DNA of 64,000 nucleotides from UBA5069 sp963773745. GTDB lineage: Bacteria; Chloroflexota; Anaerolineae; Caldilineales; Caldilineaceae. A program made the position numbers and the translations under genes. The notes under the pieces were generated by a model, which was not told the DNA's origin, ran no database searches, and worked only from the letters and a program-made list of their open reading frames with translations. Positions within the stretch are counted from its first letter, which is position 1. Each line of letters starts with the position of its first letter. Where the stretch lies: assembly GCA_963773745.1 (NCBI GenBank), contig CAVZCL010000005.1, positions 1,922,001 through 1,986,000 of the forward strand, written 5' to 3'. Shown one piece after another: positions 54,939 through 62,275 of this stretch.

Positions 54939-56222
54939 ATGGCAGGTGAAGCGCAGCCGCAGAGCGGCTTGATTGCCGAAATTGTGACAACGGGCACCGA
55001 AATCCTGCTCGGCGAGATTGTAGATACCAACGCAGCGTGGATCGCCCAGCAACTGCGCGAGGCGGGCGTCAACCTCTTTTACAAGACAACCGTGGGCGAC
55101 AACCTGGAGCGCATCAAGGGTGTCATCGAAGCGGGCGTGCAGCGTAGCGACGTGATCATCGTCACCGGCGGCCTTGGGCCCACGGTGGACGATGTGACGC
55201 GCCATGCGATTGCCGAGGCAACGAAAGCGCCGCTGCAGATGAACGCCGCCGCGCTGGCGCAGCTCGAAGAGCGCTTCAAGCGCTTTGGCTCGCAGATGAC
55301 GGAGAACAACAAGCAGCAAGCGCTGATTCCCCAAGGCGCAACGGTTATCGAAAACCCCGTGGGCACGGCGCCCGGCTTCATCGTCGACACAGGCCGCTGC
55401 AGCGTGATTTCGCTCCCGGGCGTGCCGCGTGAGATGAAGCAGCTGATGAATGACACAGTGCTGCCGCTGCTGCGCAAGCGCGCGGGCGGCGCGATCATCC
55501 GGCGGCGCGTGCTGCGCACCATGGGCATTGGCGAGAGCACAATTGACAGCCTTGTGGATGACCTCATGCGCATGAGCAACCCGACGGTTGGGCTGGCGGC
55601 GCATATGGGGCAGGCCGATGTGCGTATTGCCGCGCGCGCCGAGAGCGCGCAAATCGCCGAGGCCATGCTCGACACGCTCGAGGCCGAGGTGCGCAGCCGT
55701 CTGGGGCGCTACATCTATTCCACCACGCCGGAAGAGCGCTACGAAACCGTGGTGGCGCGTCGCTTGCATGAGCACGGCTTCACGGTTGCGCTGCTGGAGA
55801 CGAATAGCGACGGGCAGATTGCGCAGCGGCTTTCCAGCGCGCTGCCCGGTTTTGACCCTGTGCGCAGACAGTTGACCGCGGCCGACGCCGACCTGCCCGA
55901 AGCACTGCGCGCCGTGCTGGCGCAGGGCGCGCGCCCCGCCGAGGAGATTGTGCGTCGCTTGGCCGATGTGCTGCTGCGCGTGAGCGGTGCGGACATCAAT
56001 GTCGTCATCCTGGGCACCACCGGCGCAGATGAGGGCGTCTACGGAGTGCATGCGGGCGAATCGTGGCTGGCCGAAGCAGACCCTGAAGCGACCCATGCGG
56101 CGCGCCTTCCCTACGGCGGCACCGAGGAGTTCACGGTGGTGCGCATTGGCAATTACGCGCTGCGCATGATTGACGACGCCGTGACTGCACTGCTGGAGGA
56201 CGTGGTTGGCAAGCGCACGTAG
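54939..56222 (+). CDS. cinA: CinA-family protein with a degenerate C-terminal domain
   Basis: 427 residues. The N-terminal COG1058/MoaB-like domain is complete: AEIVTTGTEILLGEIVDTNA, then VIIVTGGLGPTVDDVTRHAI, ATVIENPVGTAPGFIVD and SLPGVPREMKQLM, matching the ADP-ribose pyrophosphatase half. The C-terminal domain should carry the nicotinamide-nucleotide amidase motif A-E-S-C-T-G-G, but here the position reads LLETNSDGQIAQRLSSALPG, and the later GIAGPxG segment reads LGTTGADEG. The amidase may therefore be inactive. The domain keeps its length, so this is substitution rather than truncation. Monocistronic with its own terminator. Confidence 0.88.
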   Translation: MAGEAQPQSGLIAEIVTTGTEILLGEIVDTNAAWIAQQLREAGVNLFYKTTVGDNLERIKGVIEAGVQRSDVIIVTGGLGPTVDDVTRHAIAEATKAPLQMNAAALAQLEERFKRFGSQMTENNKQQALIPQGATVIENPVGTAPGFIVDTGRCSVISLPGVPREMKQLMNDTVLPLLRKRAGGAIIRRRVLRTMGIGESTIDSLVDDLMRMSNPTVGLAAHMGQADVRIAARAESAQIAEAMLDTLEAEVRSRLGRYIYSTTPEERYETVVARRLHEHGFTVALLETNSDGQIAQRLSSALPGFDPVRRQLTAADADLPEALRAVLAQGARPAEEIVRRLADVLLRVSGADINVVILGTTGADEGVYGVHAGESWLAEADPEATHAARLPYGGTEEFTVVRIGNYALRMIDDAVTALLEDVVGKRT

Positions 56223-56265
56223 ACCGTGTGCAGTCGCAGTCGCGCACGATCACACAATTTCGTAG

Positions 56266-56291
56266 CCGGGGGCTTCCAGCCCTCGGTTTTT
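56266..56291 (+). terminator. Terminator of the cinA-like gene
   Basis: CCGGGGGCT, loop TCC, AGCCCTCGG (one mismatched pair) and then TTTTT: stem plus U tract 45 bases after the stop. Confidence 0.8.
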
Positions 56292-56485
56292 GTTATGCGC
56301 CTCAAATGGATGTGGCGGGTCAGCCCGGGGGCCCACAACACTCTTCCAGCGCACAAGCGCGTGCGCATGTTCGCAGCGGACTGTTGCACAGTACTGACCT
56401 CCCACCCACACCGCACCCTTGAAACAGGCGATCGTGTAGAATGATCGCAGTCAATCCACCCCTCCAGCTTAAGGGAGCCTGCCAC

Positions 56486-58162
56486 ATGCACAAACGACGG
56501 ATGCGCCGGGCAACCGCCGCGCTCTTGCTCGTTCTACTGGCTGCGATCGCAATGGTAGCCACACTCGCCCGGCCTGCGACGCTGCGCGCCCAGGAGGGTC
56601 TGCGCTACGAGAGCTACGACGTGGCGATTGACATCGCCGAGGATGGCTCGTTTGCGGTGACCACCACACAGACTGTGCGCTTCGACGATGCATACAGCAC
56701 CGCCTTTGCCGAAATCCCCACAGAGCGCGTCGTGGCGCTGCGCGACATTCGGGTGTACGAACAGGACACCGAGACGGGCGCGCGCACGCCGCTTGCCTTT
56801 AGCGAGAGCGATGAAGGCGGCGTGCGCTATGTGGAGTGGGAATATGACGAGAGCCGCGCCGGCGAAGCGCGCACCTTTGTGCTTGCGTATACGGTTGAAG
56901 GCGGGCTGTGGGCGTACGACGACCGCGACATTCTCCGCTGGTTTGCCATCAATGCGGACCGCAGCGGCCTGCCCGTGGAGAGCGCCAATGTCACGGTGAC
57001 CGTGCCTGACGGCGCGGCCGATTCGCTCAGCGCCGAAGTCATTTCCGGCAACGGTGTGGCGAGCGTGACCGGGAACCAGGCACGGTTTCAGACGAGCGGT
57101 GCGCTGGCCGACGGCGAGCCGCTGGAGATTGAGGTTGGCTTTGCGCATGGCATGGTGCAGGCCGCACGGCAGCCGTGGCAGCAGGCGATTGACGCTGCCA
57201 ATATGCGCATCGATATCCCAGAGGTGGCCGTAGGCGTCACGGTGCAATATGACGGACGGCTGGACGTGAGCGAAGAGACGACTGTGGCGGTGGAGGCGGG
57301 CGTGCTCGATCAGGGCGTCCGCTCAATTGCCTTGCTCTACATGGACGACATTGTTGATGTAGATGTGCTTCAGGATGGCAAGGTGCTGCCGCTGGGGCAG
57401 GAAGGGTGCAGCAACTGCTTCGTCCTGCGCCCGCAGCCCGGTTTTGAATCGTGGGCCAGCTATGAAGCGCAGAGCGGTGAGGTGGTCATTGATGATGGCG
57501 GCGCCGGCAGGCTGGATATTGCCTGGTATGGCGAGCCTGTGGCAGCAGGCGAGACGACGCAAATCACGATCAAGTATGGAATTCTGGGCGGCGTGCTGGT
57601 GGGCGATGACGCACAGGTTGTGCACCTGGAGCTTCTGCCAGACTACGATGCCGTGATATCGCGCGCGTCGTTCCAGATAATGCCGCCGCCGCGCACAGCG
57701 GCCGAAGCGCTTGGCGTGGAATCGGGCGCGGCCATGGGCCCGGCCGAAGTGCAGCCCGATGGCTCCGTTATTTACCGCAATTGGGATTTGCCCGCCGAAC
57801 GCGCCCGCTGGGAAGTGGTGATCACAATGCCGCCGGGCGCAACGTCGGCCGTCGCCCCACGTTGGCAGGCGCAATTTGAGGCAGCGGTGGCTGCGCAGGC
57901 GGCGGCCGCCACTGATGCGGCGCGCCGCACGCTGGCCACGCGCACGGGCGTCCATCTTCGCAGGTGTGGCTGCGCTGGCAGCCGGTGTCTGGGTCTGGTT
58001 TCGCTACGGGCGCAAGCGTGTGCGGGCGCGCCTCAATGGGTATGTGGCCGACCCGCCGTCGGATTTGGCGCCGGGCATTGTGGCGTACCTGATGGACCAG
58101 AGCGCTTCAGAGCGCGGTTTGCTGGCGTCGTTGATGCAATTGGCGACGGTGGGGTTGATTGA
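56486..58162 (+). CDS. DUF2207 membrane protein, N-terminal part (frameshifted)
   Basis: The extracytoplasmic half of a large DUF2207 (predicted membrane) protein. The signal MHKRRMRRATAALLLVLLAA is followed by beta-rich text, starting LRYESYDVAIDIAEDGSFAV, typical of the family, with YVEWEYDESRAGEARTFVLA and the ending ERARWEVVITMPPGATSAVA. The genuine frame runs to about 57940; beyond that (GVHLRRCGCAG) it is spurious, and the protein continues in the frame of 57876-59456. Start 56486 is supported by AAGGGAG at 56471-56477. Confidence 0.85.
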   Translation: MHKRRMRRATAALLLVLLAAIAMVATLARPATLRAQEGLRYESYDVAIDIAEDGSFAVTTTQTVRFDDAYSTAFAEIPTERVVALRDIRVYEQDTETGARTPLAFSESDEGGVRYVEWEYDESRAGEARTFVLAYTVEGGLWAYDDRDILRWFAINADRSGLPVESANVTVTVPDGAADSLSAEVISGNGVASVTGNQARFQTSGALADGEPLEIEVGFAHGMVQAARQPWQQAIDAANMRIDIPEVAVGVTVQYDGRLDVSEETTVAVEAGVLDQGVRSIALLYMDDIVDVDVLQDGKVLPLGQEGCSNCFVLRPQPGFESWASYEAQSGEVVIDDGGAGRLDIAWYGEPVAAGETTQITIKYGILGGVLVGDDAQVVHLELLPDYDAVISRASFQIMPPPRTAAEALGVESGAAMGPAEVQPDGSVIYRNWDLPAERARWEVVITMPPGATSAVAPRWQAQFEAAVAAQAAAATDAARRTLATRTGVHLRRCGCAGSRCLGLVSLRAQACAGAPQWVCGRPAVGFGAGHCGVPDGPERFRARFAGVVDAIGDGGVD

Positions 58163-59456
58163 GGTCGACCTCACCGGCGGCGTTCTGCTGCGCCGACGGG
58201 TGAGCGATGCGCTCACGCCTGGGCAGCGGCTGAAAGTGGCGGGCGGCGGCAGCCTGGCGCTCGCCCCGCACCAGACCGTGCTCTTCAACGACGTGCTGCT
58301 GCCCGATCTGCCTGCGGATCGCTTTGTGCCGCTGGATGCGCTGGCAGGGCCATTGCGTGCCCGTCTGCCCCAACTCTACGCGCAGATGGGTGAGGATGCA
58401 CAGAGTTTCTTCCTCGCCGAAAAGGGGAATGGCTGCGCGACGAGCTGCCTCACACCCACGCTGCTAATCCCCGCTGCGGCGGTGGCCATGGTCGTCCTCC
58501 TGCTCTTCGGCGGCGAATCAACCTGGGCGCTGCTCTTTGCAATGGGCGGCTTCGCCTTTGCGGCGCTCATGCTGGTGCTGGCGTTGGGGCAGCCCTTTGG
58601 CCGGCGGCGCAGCGCCACGGGCGAAGCAGAGGCGCTGCAGTGGGCGCGTTTCCGCAACTACCTGGAAAACATCAAGGAATATGGCGACCTGGGCGCAGCG
58701 CAGGAGATTCTTGATCGCCACTTTGCGTATGCAGTGGCGCTGGGCGTCGAAAGTGTTGTGCTGGCCCAGGCTGAGCAGATGGGTGCGGGCATGCCCATTT
58801 GGATGGCGTCGCCGACCCATTTCCCAATCGACGTCGCAAGTTCGAGCGGGCCCACGGGTGATGACTGGCCCCATGGCGACTTGGGCCCACGCCCGGCGGT
58901 GACTGCGGCGGCGGCAGGCGCGAACCCGGCAGTGGGGCCGAGCCCCGCCCGCCCGCGCCCGTCGCTCTCGGGCATGTCGGCGGCCATGGGTGCGTCGCTG
59001 AGCAACTCAAGCCGCACGTTGGGGACGACGCTGGACGCTGCAACGGGGGCCACGGCGGCAACAGTTGTCATGCGCTCAAAAGTGCGCGACCGCACGATTG
59101 AGTGGGGGCCAAACTCCAACCCCACGCAGATGCTGAATGAAGTCATGCGCGTCTCGCTGCGCGATGCGGAGAATGTGCGCAGCCGCCCGGCGCAGAGTGG
59201 TCCGCGTGCGCCTGGGTGGGGCGGTCCCGGCATGGGCGGCGGCTCGTCGCGCTCGACGTGGGGGAGCGGATCGTCACGCGGCCGCGGGTCAAGCTCCAGC
59301 GGGAGCTTTGGGCGCAGTTCGGGCAGTTCATCGTCGCGCAGCAGCTCATCGTCGCGCAGCAGCTCATCGTCGCGCAGCAGTTCGTCATCACGCAGTAGCT
59401 CGTCCTCGCGCAGTAGCTCCTCCGGCGGTGGGCGCAGTGGCTTTGGCAAGAAGTAA
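57876..59456 (+). CDS. DUF2207 membrane protein, C-terminal part with Ser/Arg repeats
   Basis: Continues the protein from about 57940: ASIFAGVAALAAGVWVWFRY is the first membrane helix, followed by a cytoplasmic winged-helix-like segment (PGIVAYLMDQSASERGLLAS, LMQLATVGLIEVD). Two further helices follow (LTPTLLIPAAAVAMVVLLL, LLFAMGGFAFAALMLVLAL) and the conserved WARFRNYLENIKEYGDLGAA. The tail is low-complexity, ending in five SSRSSS-type repeats and GGGRSGFGKK. The complete protein is about 990 residues. Function of the family is unknown; it is often linked to envelope maintenance. Confidence 0.85.
   Translation: MRQRWLRRRRPPLMRRAARWPRARASIFAGVAALAAGVWVWFRYGRKRVRARLNGYVADPPSDLAPGIVAYLMDQSASERGLLASLMQLATVGLIEVDLTGGVLLRRRVSDALTPGQRLKVAGGGSLALAPHQTVLFNDVLLPDLPADRFVPLDALAGPLRARLPQLYAQMGEDAQSFFLAEKGNGCATSCLTPTLLIPAAAVAMVVLLLFGGESTWALLFAMGGFAFAALMLVLALGQPFGRRRSATGEAEALQWARFRNYLENIKEYGDLGAAQEILDRHFAYAVALGVESVVLAQAEQMGAGMPIWMASPTHFPIDVASSSGPTGDDWPHGDLGPRPAVTAAAAGANPAVGPSPARPRPSLSGMSAAMGASLSNSSRTLGTTLDAATGATAATVVMRSKVRDRTIEWGPNSNPTQMLNEVMRVSLRDAENVRSRPAQSGPRAPGWGGPGMGGGSSRSTWGSGSSRGRGSSSSGSFGRSSGSSSSRSSSSSRSSSSSRSSSSSRSSSSSRSSSSGGGRSGFGKK
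59328..59417 (+). repeat. Five 18-bp coding tandem repeats (Ser/Arg)
   Basis: TCATCGTCGCGCAGCAGC repeated at 59328, 59346, 59364, 59382 and 59400, the last two with silent changes (TCGTCATCACGCAGTAGC). They encode the SSSRSS tail of the DUF2207 protein. Copy number is likely to vary. Confidence 0.85.
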
Positions 59457-59542
59457 AACAACGCAGGCACGTAGCTTTTCGGGCGTGCCTGTCGCACGAA
59501 TCGTGTGTTGCAGCCATCAATGGAAGGATTACAAATTCAGTG

Positions 59543-60655
59543 ATGAGAAGCGAAGAACTGAGCGCGTACAAGCCGTCGGTGAGCGAGAGTCTGCGTGCCG
59601 AGTTGTTGGGGCTGCCACCGGTGGAGCGTGCGGAGATCGATGAGTCGCTCCACCGATTGCAGTGGAACGAGAGCGCGTACGACTTTCCGGCGGACCTGAA
59701 GGAAGAGGTCTTGCAGCAGCTGGCGGCGCGCGCCTGGTCGCGTTATCCCCTTGGCCTGCGTCCCTTCAGGCTGATAGAGGCGCTGGCGGCGTCGCTTGGG
59801 GTGGGTGCGGACGAGGTCGTCGTGGCCGGCGGATCATCCGAAATGATTCGGGTGGTCATGAGTGCGCTGCTCAACCCGGGCGACTGCGTGGTGATGCCGT
59901 CGCCCACCTTCCTCCTTTACAAGCGCTATGCGCGTCTTCTGGGTGCGGTAGCCTGCGAAGTGCCGCTGCATGCCGAAGAGGATTTCGCGCTGCCCCTGGC
60001 GGAGATAGCTGCGCTAGCGCAGGAGAAGCGGGCCAGGGCGGTGGTGCTCTGCGCGCCAAACAACCCCACAGGCACGGTCTATACGCCGGCCCAAGTGGCG
60101 CAACTGGCCGACACGTGCGACTGCGCAGTTGTGATTGATGAGGCCTACCTCGAATTCAGCGGTCAGGACCTGCTGGCCGTTGCCCGGGCACACCCAAATG
60201 TGATTCTGATCCGCACCTTTAGCAAAGCCTACCGCATGGCGGGCGTGCGCGTGGGCTATGCCGTTGCGCCTGCCAACTTGGCCACGCACCTTCAGAAGGG
60301 CGTAACAAGCTTCCCGCTCAGCGTCTTTCAGGAGGTGGTGGCTGAGGTGGCGCTGGCACACGCGGCCCGTTTTAGCGACGGCGTCGCCGAGGTAATTGCA
60401 GAGCGCGAACGGCTGGCCGCTGCGCTGCGCGCCATGCCCGGGGTGACGCTCTTCAGCAGCGGCACGAACTTCCTGCTTGTTAAGCCGGCCACCGACGCCG
60501 CGGCCCTCCACCGCTATTTGCTCGAGGCGCACCGCGTGCTCGTCTCTGACAATGGCGGCTATGGCGAACTGGCAGGCATGCTGCGCATTACCGTGGGCAC
60601 GCCGGCGCAGAATGATCTGGTGATTCGGGGCTTTGGGGAGTATATTAGGAGTTGA
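59543..60655 (+). CDS. hisC: Histidinol-phosphate aminotransferase (HisC-like)
   Basis: A 370-residue fold-type-I PLP aminotransferase. It opens with RLQWNESAYDFPADLKEEVL, the HisC substrate segment. PLP contacts are VVAGGSSEMIRVVMSALLNP, then VVLCAPNNPTGTVYTPAQVA, VIDEAYLEFSG and the Schiff-base Lys in IRTFSKAYRMAGVRVGYAVA. The end reads RITVGTPAQNDLVIRGFGEY. Histidinol phosphate is the expected substrate, but aromatic or phosphonate substrates occur in the family. No other his gene is nearby. Start chosen at ATG 59543; a GTG precedes it directly. The 3-prime end carries the hicAB promoter. Confidence 0.88.
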   Translation: MRSEELSAYKPSVSESLRAELLGLPPVERAEIDESLHRLQWNESAYDFPADLKEEVLQQLAARAWSRYPLGLRPFRLIEALAASLGVGADEVVVAGGSSEMIRVVMSALLNPGDCVVMPSPTFLLYKRYARLLGAVACEVPLHAEEDFALPLAEIAALAQEKRARAVVLCAPNNPTGTVYTPAQVAQLADTCDCAVVIDEAYLEFSGQDLLAVARAHPNVILIRTFSKAYRMAGVRVGYAVAPANLATHLQKGVTSFPLSVFQEVVAEVALAHAARFSDGVAEVIAERERLAAALRAMPGVTLFSSGTNFLLVKPATDAAALHRYLLEAHRVLVSDNGGYGELAGMLRITVGTPAQNDLVIRGFGEYIRS

Positions 60656-60680
60656 TCGGCGATACTATATGTGATATCAT
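60652..60680 (+). promoter_or_regulatory. hicAB promoter overlapping the hisC stop
   Basis: TTGATC (60652-60657) and TATCAT (60675-60680) with a 17-base spacer. The -10 lies in the dyad TGATATCA (60673-60680 region), a candidate operator for HicB autoregulation. The -35 overlaps the hisC stop codon. Confidence 0.6.
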
Positions 60681-60712
60681 TATTGTCATCGCTAACAGGA
60701 CTTGGGGTCACA

Positions 60713-60949
60713 GTGGTCAAGAGCGAAAAGATTCTGGAACGGATGCGCACCAACCCAAATGGTGTGCGCTTTGATGATCTGGACAACGTGTTGCGACGCA
60801 ATGGCTTTGCATCCAGGCAAGTGGGAAGTCATGTCACCTATACGCGTGGTCAACAGCGCGTAACGGTGCCCTACAAGCTGCCGCATGTGCTGCCCATTTA
60901 TGTGAAGCAGGTGTTGGCTGCGCTGGACGCAGCGGAGGATGAAGCATGA
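60713..60949 (+). CDS. hicA: HicA-family toxin (mRNA interferase)
   Basis: 78 residues from GTG 60713. The family pattern is clear: FDDLDNVLRRNGFASRQVGS, then HVTYTRGQQRVTVPYKLPHV, with the catalytic His in GSHVTY and the VP-x-H-like strand. HicA proteins cleave mRNA and tmRNA on ribosomes. The stop overlaps the antitoxin ATG by four bases (ATGA). An in-frame upstream ATG at 60671 lies within the promoter and is unlikely to be used. Confidence 0.85.
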   Translation: MVKSEKILERMRTNPNGVRFDDLDNVLRRNGFASRQVGSHVTYTRGQQRVTVPYKLPHVLPIYVKQVLAALDAAEDEA

Positions 60950-61422
60950 GCGAGAACGGCAAGAGAAACGTTGATGCGACGGCCACCGATTTGGCGCGTC
61001 GCCCCTACGCTGTTGAAATCGTGCATGAGACTGTCGAAGGATACGATGCGTGGTTCGCCAGAGTGCCGGATCTGCCAGGCTGCATGACGCAGGCTGATAC
61101 GCTTGCGGAACTTGAGGCGATGATAGAGGACGCGAAGTTCGCCTGGGTAGCAACTGCACTCGAAGATGGCATTCCCATCCCCGAGCCACAAGGCAGCGAC
61201 GGCACAAGCGGCAAATTTCTTGTGCGCGCGCCTAAGTCGCTGCACCGGCAGGTGGCCGAGGCGGCGGCGCGTGATGGGGTGAGCCTGAATGCGTGGGTCA
61301 ACGTGGTGCTGGCACGGGCTGTCGGCGCCCCGCAGCGTGTGGCTCCCGAAGCGGCCGCACCGCCGAAGCAGAAGCCTTCACGCGCCAAGGCTGCCAAAGC
61401 CGAAGCTGTGGCGGCGGACTGA
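60946..61422 (+). CDS. hicB: HicB-family antitoxin
   Basis: 158 residues. The partial RNase-H-like antitoxin fold reads YAVEIVHETVEGYDAWFARV, then PDLPGCMTQADTLAELEAMI, where PxLPGC is the HicB signature. A ribbon-helix-helix DNA-binding end follows (FLVRAPKSLHRQVAEAAARD, GVSLNAWVNVVLARA), plus a Lys/Ala/Pro-rich tail of about 30 residues. It neutralises HicA and probably represses the operon through the TGATATCA dyad. A terminator follows. Confidence 0.9.
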   Translation: MSENGKRNVDATATDLARRPYAVEIVHETVEGYDAWFARVPDLPGCMTQADTLAELEAMIEDAKFAWVATALEDGIPIPEPQGSDGTSGKFLVRAPKSLHRQVAEAAARDGVSLNAWVNVVLARAVGAPQRVAPEAAAPPKQKPSRAKAAKAEAVAAD

Positions 61423-61451
61423 AGGTCTATACAAAGAAACAGGGAGTAAGG

Positions 61452-61481
61452 GGCGGGCCACAAGGCTCGCCTTTCTTTATT
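61452..61481 (+). terminator. Terminator between hicB and rsmI
   Basis: GGCGGGCC, loop ACAA, GGCTCGCC (eight pairs including one G-U) and TTTCTTTATT. It terminates hicAB and overlaps the 3-prime end of the convergent rsmI gene. Confidence 0.8.
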
Positions 61482-62208
61482 CCGGGCGTGTGCCCTCGAT
61501 GACGACGACGAACTCACCCTTGAGCGTCTTGCCCGCAATCGCGGCGTGCAGTTCGGAGAGGAGGCCGCGATCTACTTTTTCGTAAAGCTTGGTGAGGTCG
61601 TTGGCGAGGGCGGCGCGTCGATCACCCAGCACGGCGATGCAATCCTCAAGGAACGCGGCAAGGCGGTAGGGGCTCTCGTAGAAGATGAGGGTGTGCGGCG
61701 AGGTGGCGTCCACTTCGACGAAGCGACGGCGCGCGCCCGATTTGCGCGGCGGGAAGCCGCGGAAGGTGAACGAGTGGCTCGGCAACCCGGAGAGCACCAG
61801 CGCCATGATGAGCGCCGACGGACCCGGGATCATGGTGACGTCAAAGCCTTCAGCAATGGCGCGGCGAATGAGGGTGAAGCCCGGATCGCTGACGCCGGGC
61901 GTGCCTGCGTCACTGACCACGGCTACCGACTGCCCCGAGGCGAGGAAGCCGAAGATGCGGTTGGCAGCCTGCTCCTCGTTGTGCTCGTGGAAGGCGATTT
62001 GCGGTTTGTGGATGTCGAAGTGCTGGAGCAGGCGACCGGTCGTGCGCGTGTCTTCAGCGGCAATGACATCAACCAGCCGCAGCGTTTCGATAGCGCGCAG
62101 TGTCATGTCGCCCAGGTTGCCGATTGGTGTGGCCACCAGGTAGAGCAGGGGGCCAGCGGATTCGAGGGATGACGGTTCAGTAGTCAAGGCGATTGGTTGA
62201 AAATCCAA
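61477..62208 (-). CDS. rsmI: 16S rRNA (cytidine(1402)-2'-O)-methyltransferase
   Basis: A 243-residue tetrapyrrole-methylase-fold enzyme that methylates C1402 of 16S rRNA. The family signature is LLYLVATPIGNLGDMTLRAI, then VIAAEDTRTTGRLLQHF, VAVVSDAGTPGVSDPGF, TMIPGPSALIMALVLSGLP and FRGFPPRKSGARRRF. The C-terminus GEFVVVIEG is normal. The first codon is TTG at 62208; no nearby ATG is in frame, and the upstream ribosome site is weak, so the start is uncertain by a few residues. Confidence 0.95.
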   Translation of the reverse strand: MDFQPIALTTEPSSLESAGPLLYLVATPIGNLGDMTLRAIETLRLVDVIAAEDTRTTGRLLQHFDIHKPQIAFHEHNEEQAANRIFGFLASGQSVAVVSDAGTPGVSDPGFTLIRRAIAEGFDVTMIPGPSALIMALVLSGLPSHSFTFRGFPPRKSGARRRFVEVDATSPHTLIFYESPYRLAAFLEDCIAVLGDRRAALANDLTKLYEKVDRGLLSELHAAIAGKTLKGEFVVVIEGTRPE

Positions 62209-62275
62209 ACTGGCGGTTACGGGGTCCGGTTTCTGCCTTTATCATGCACCATGGACGCGCCTTCGGCCGCATGGG

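Noticed and set aside
53913..56096. A 727-residue open frame on the minus strand opposite the CpXC and cinA-like genes
   Set aside because: It runs across two unrelated genes and a strong terminator, with shadow-type His/Arg/Gln composition; the plus-strand genes have clear domains.
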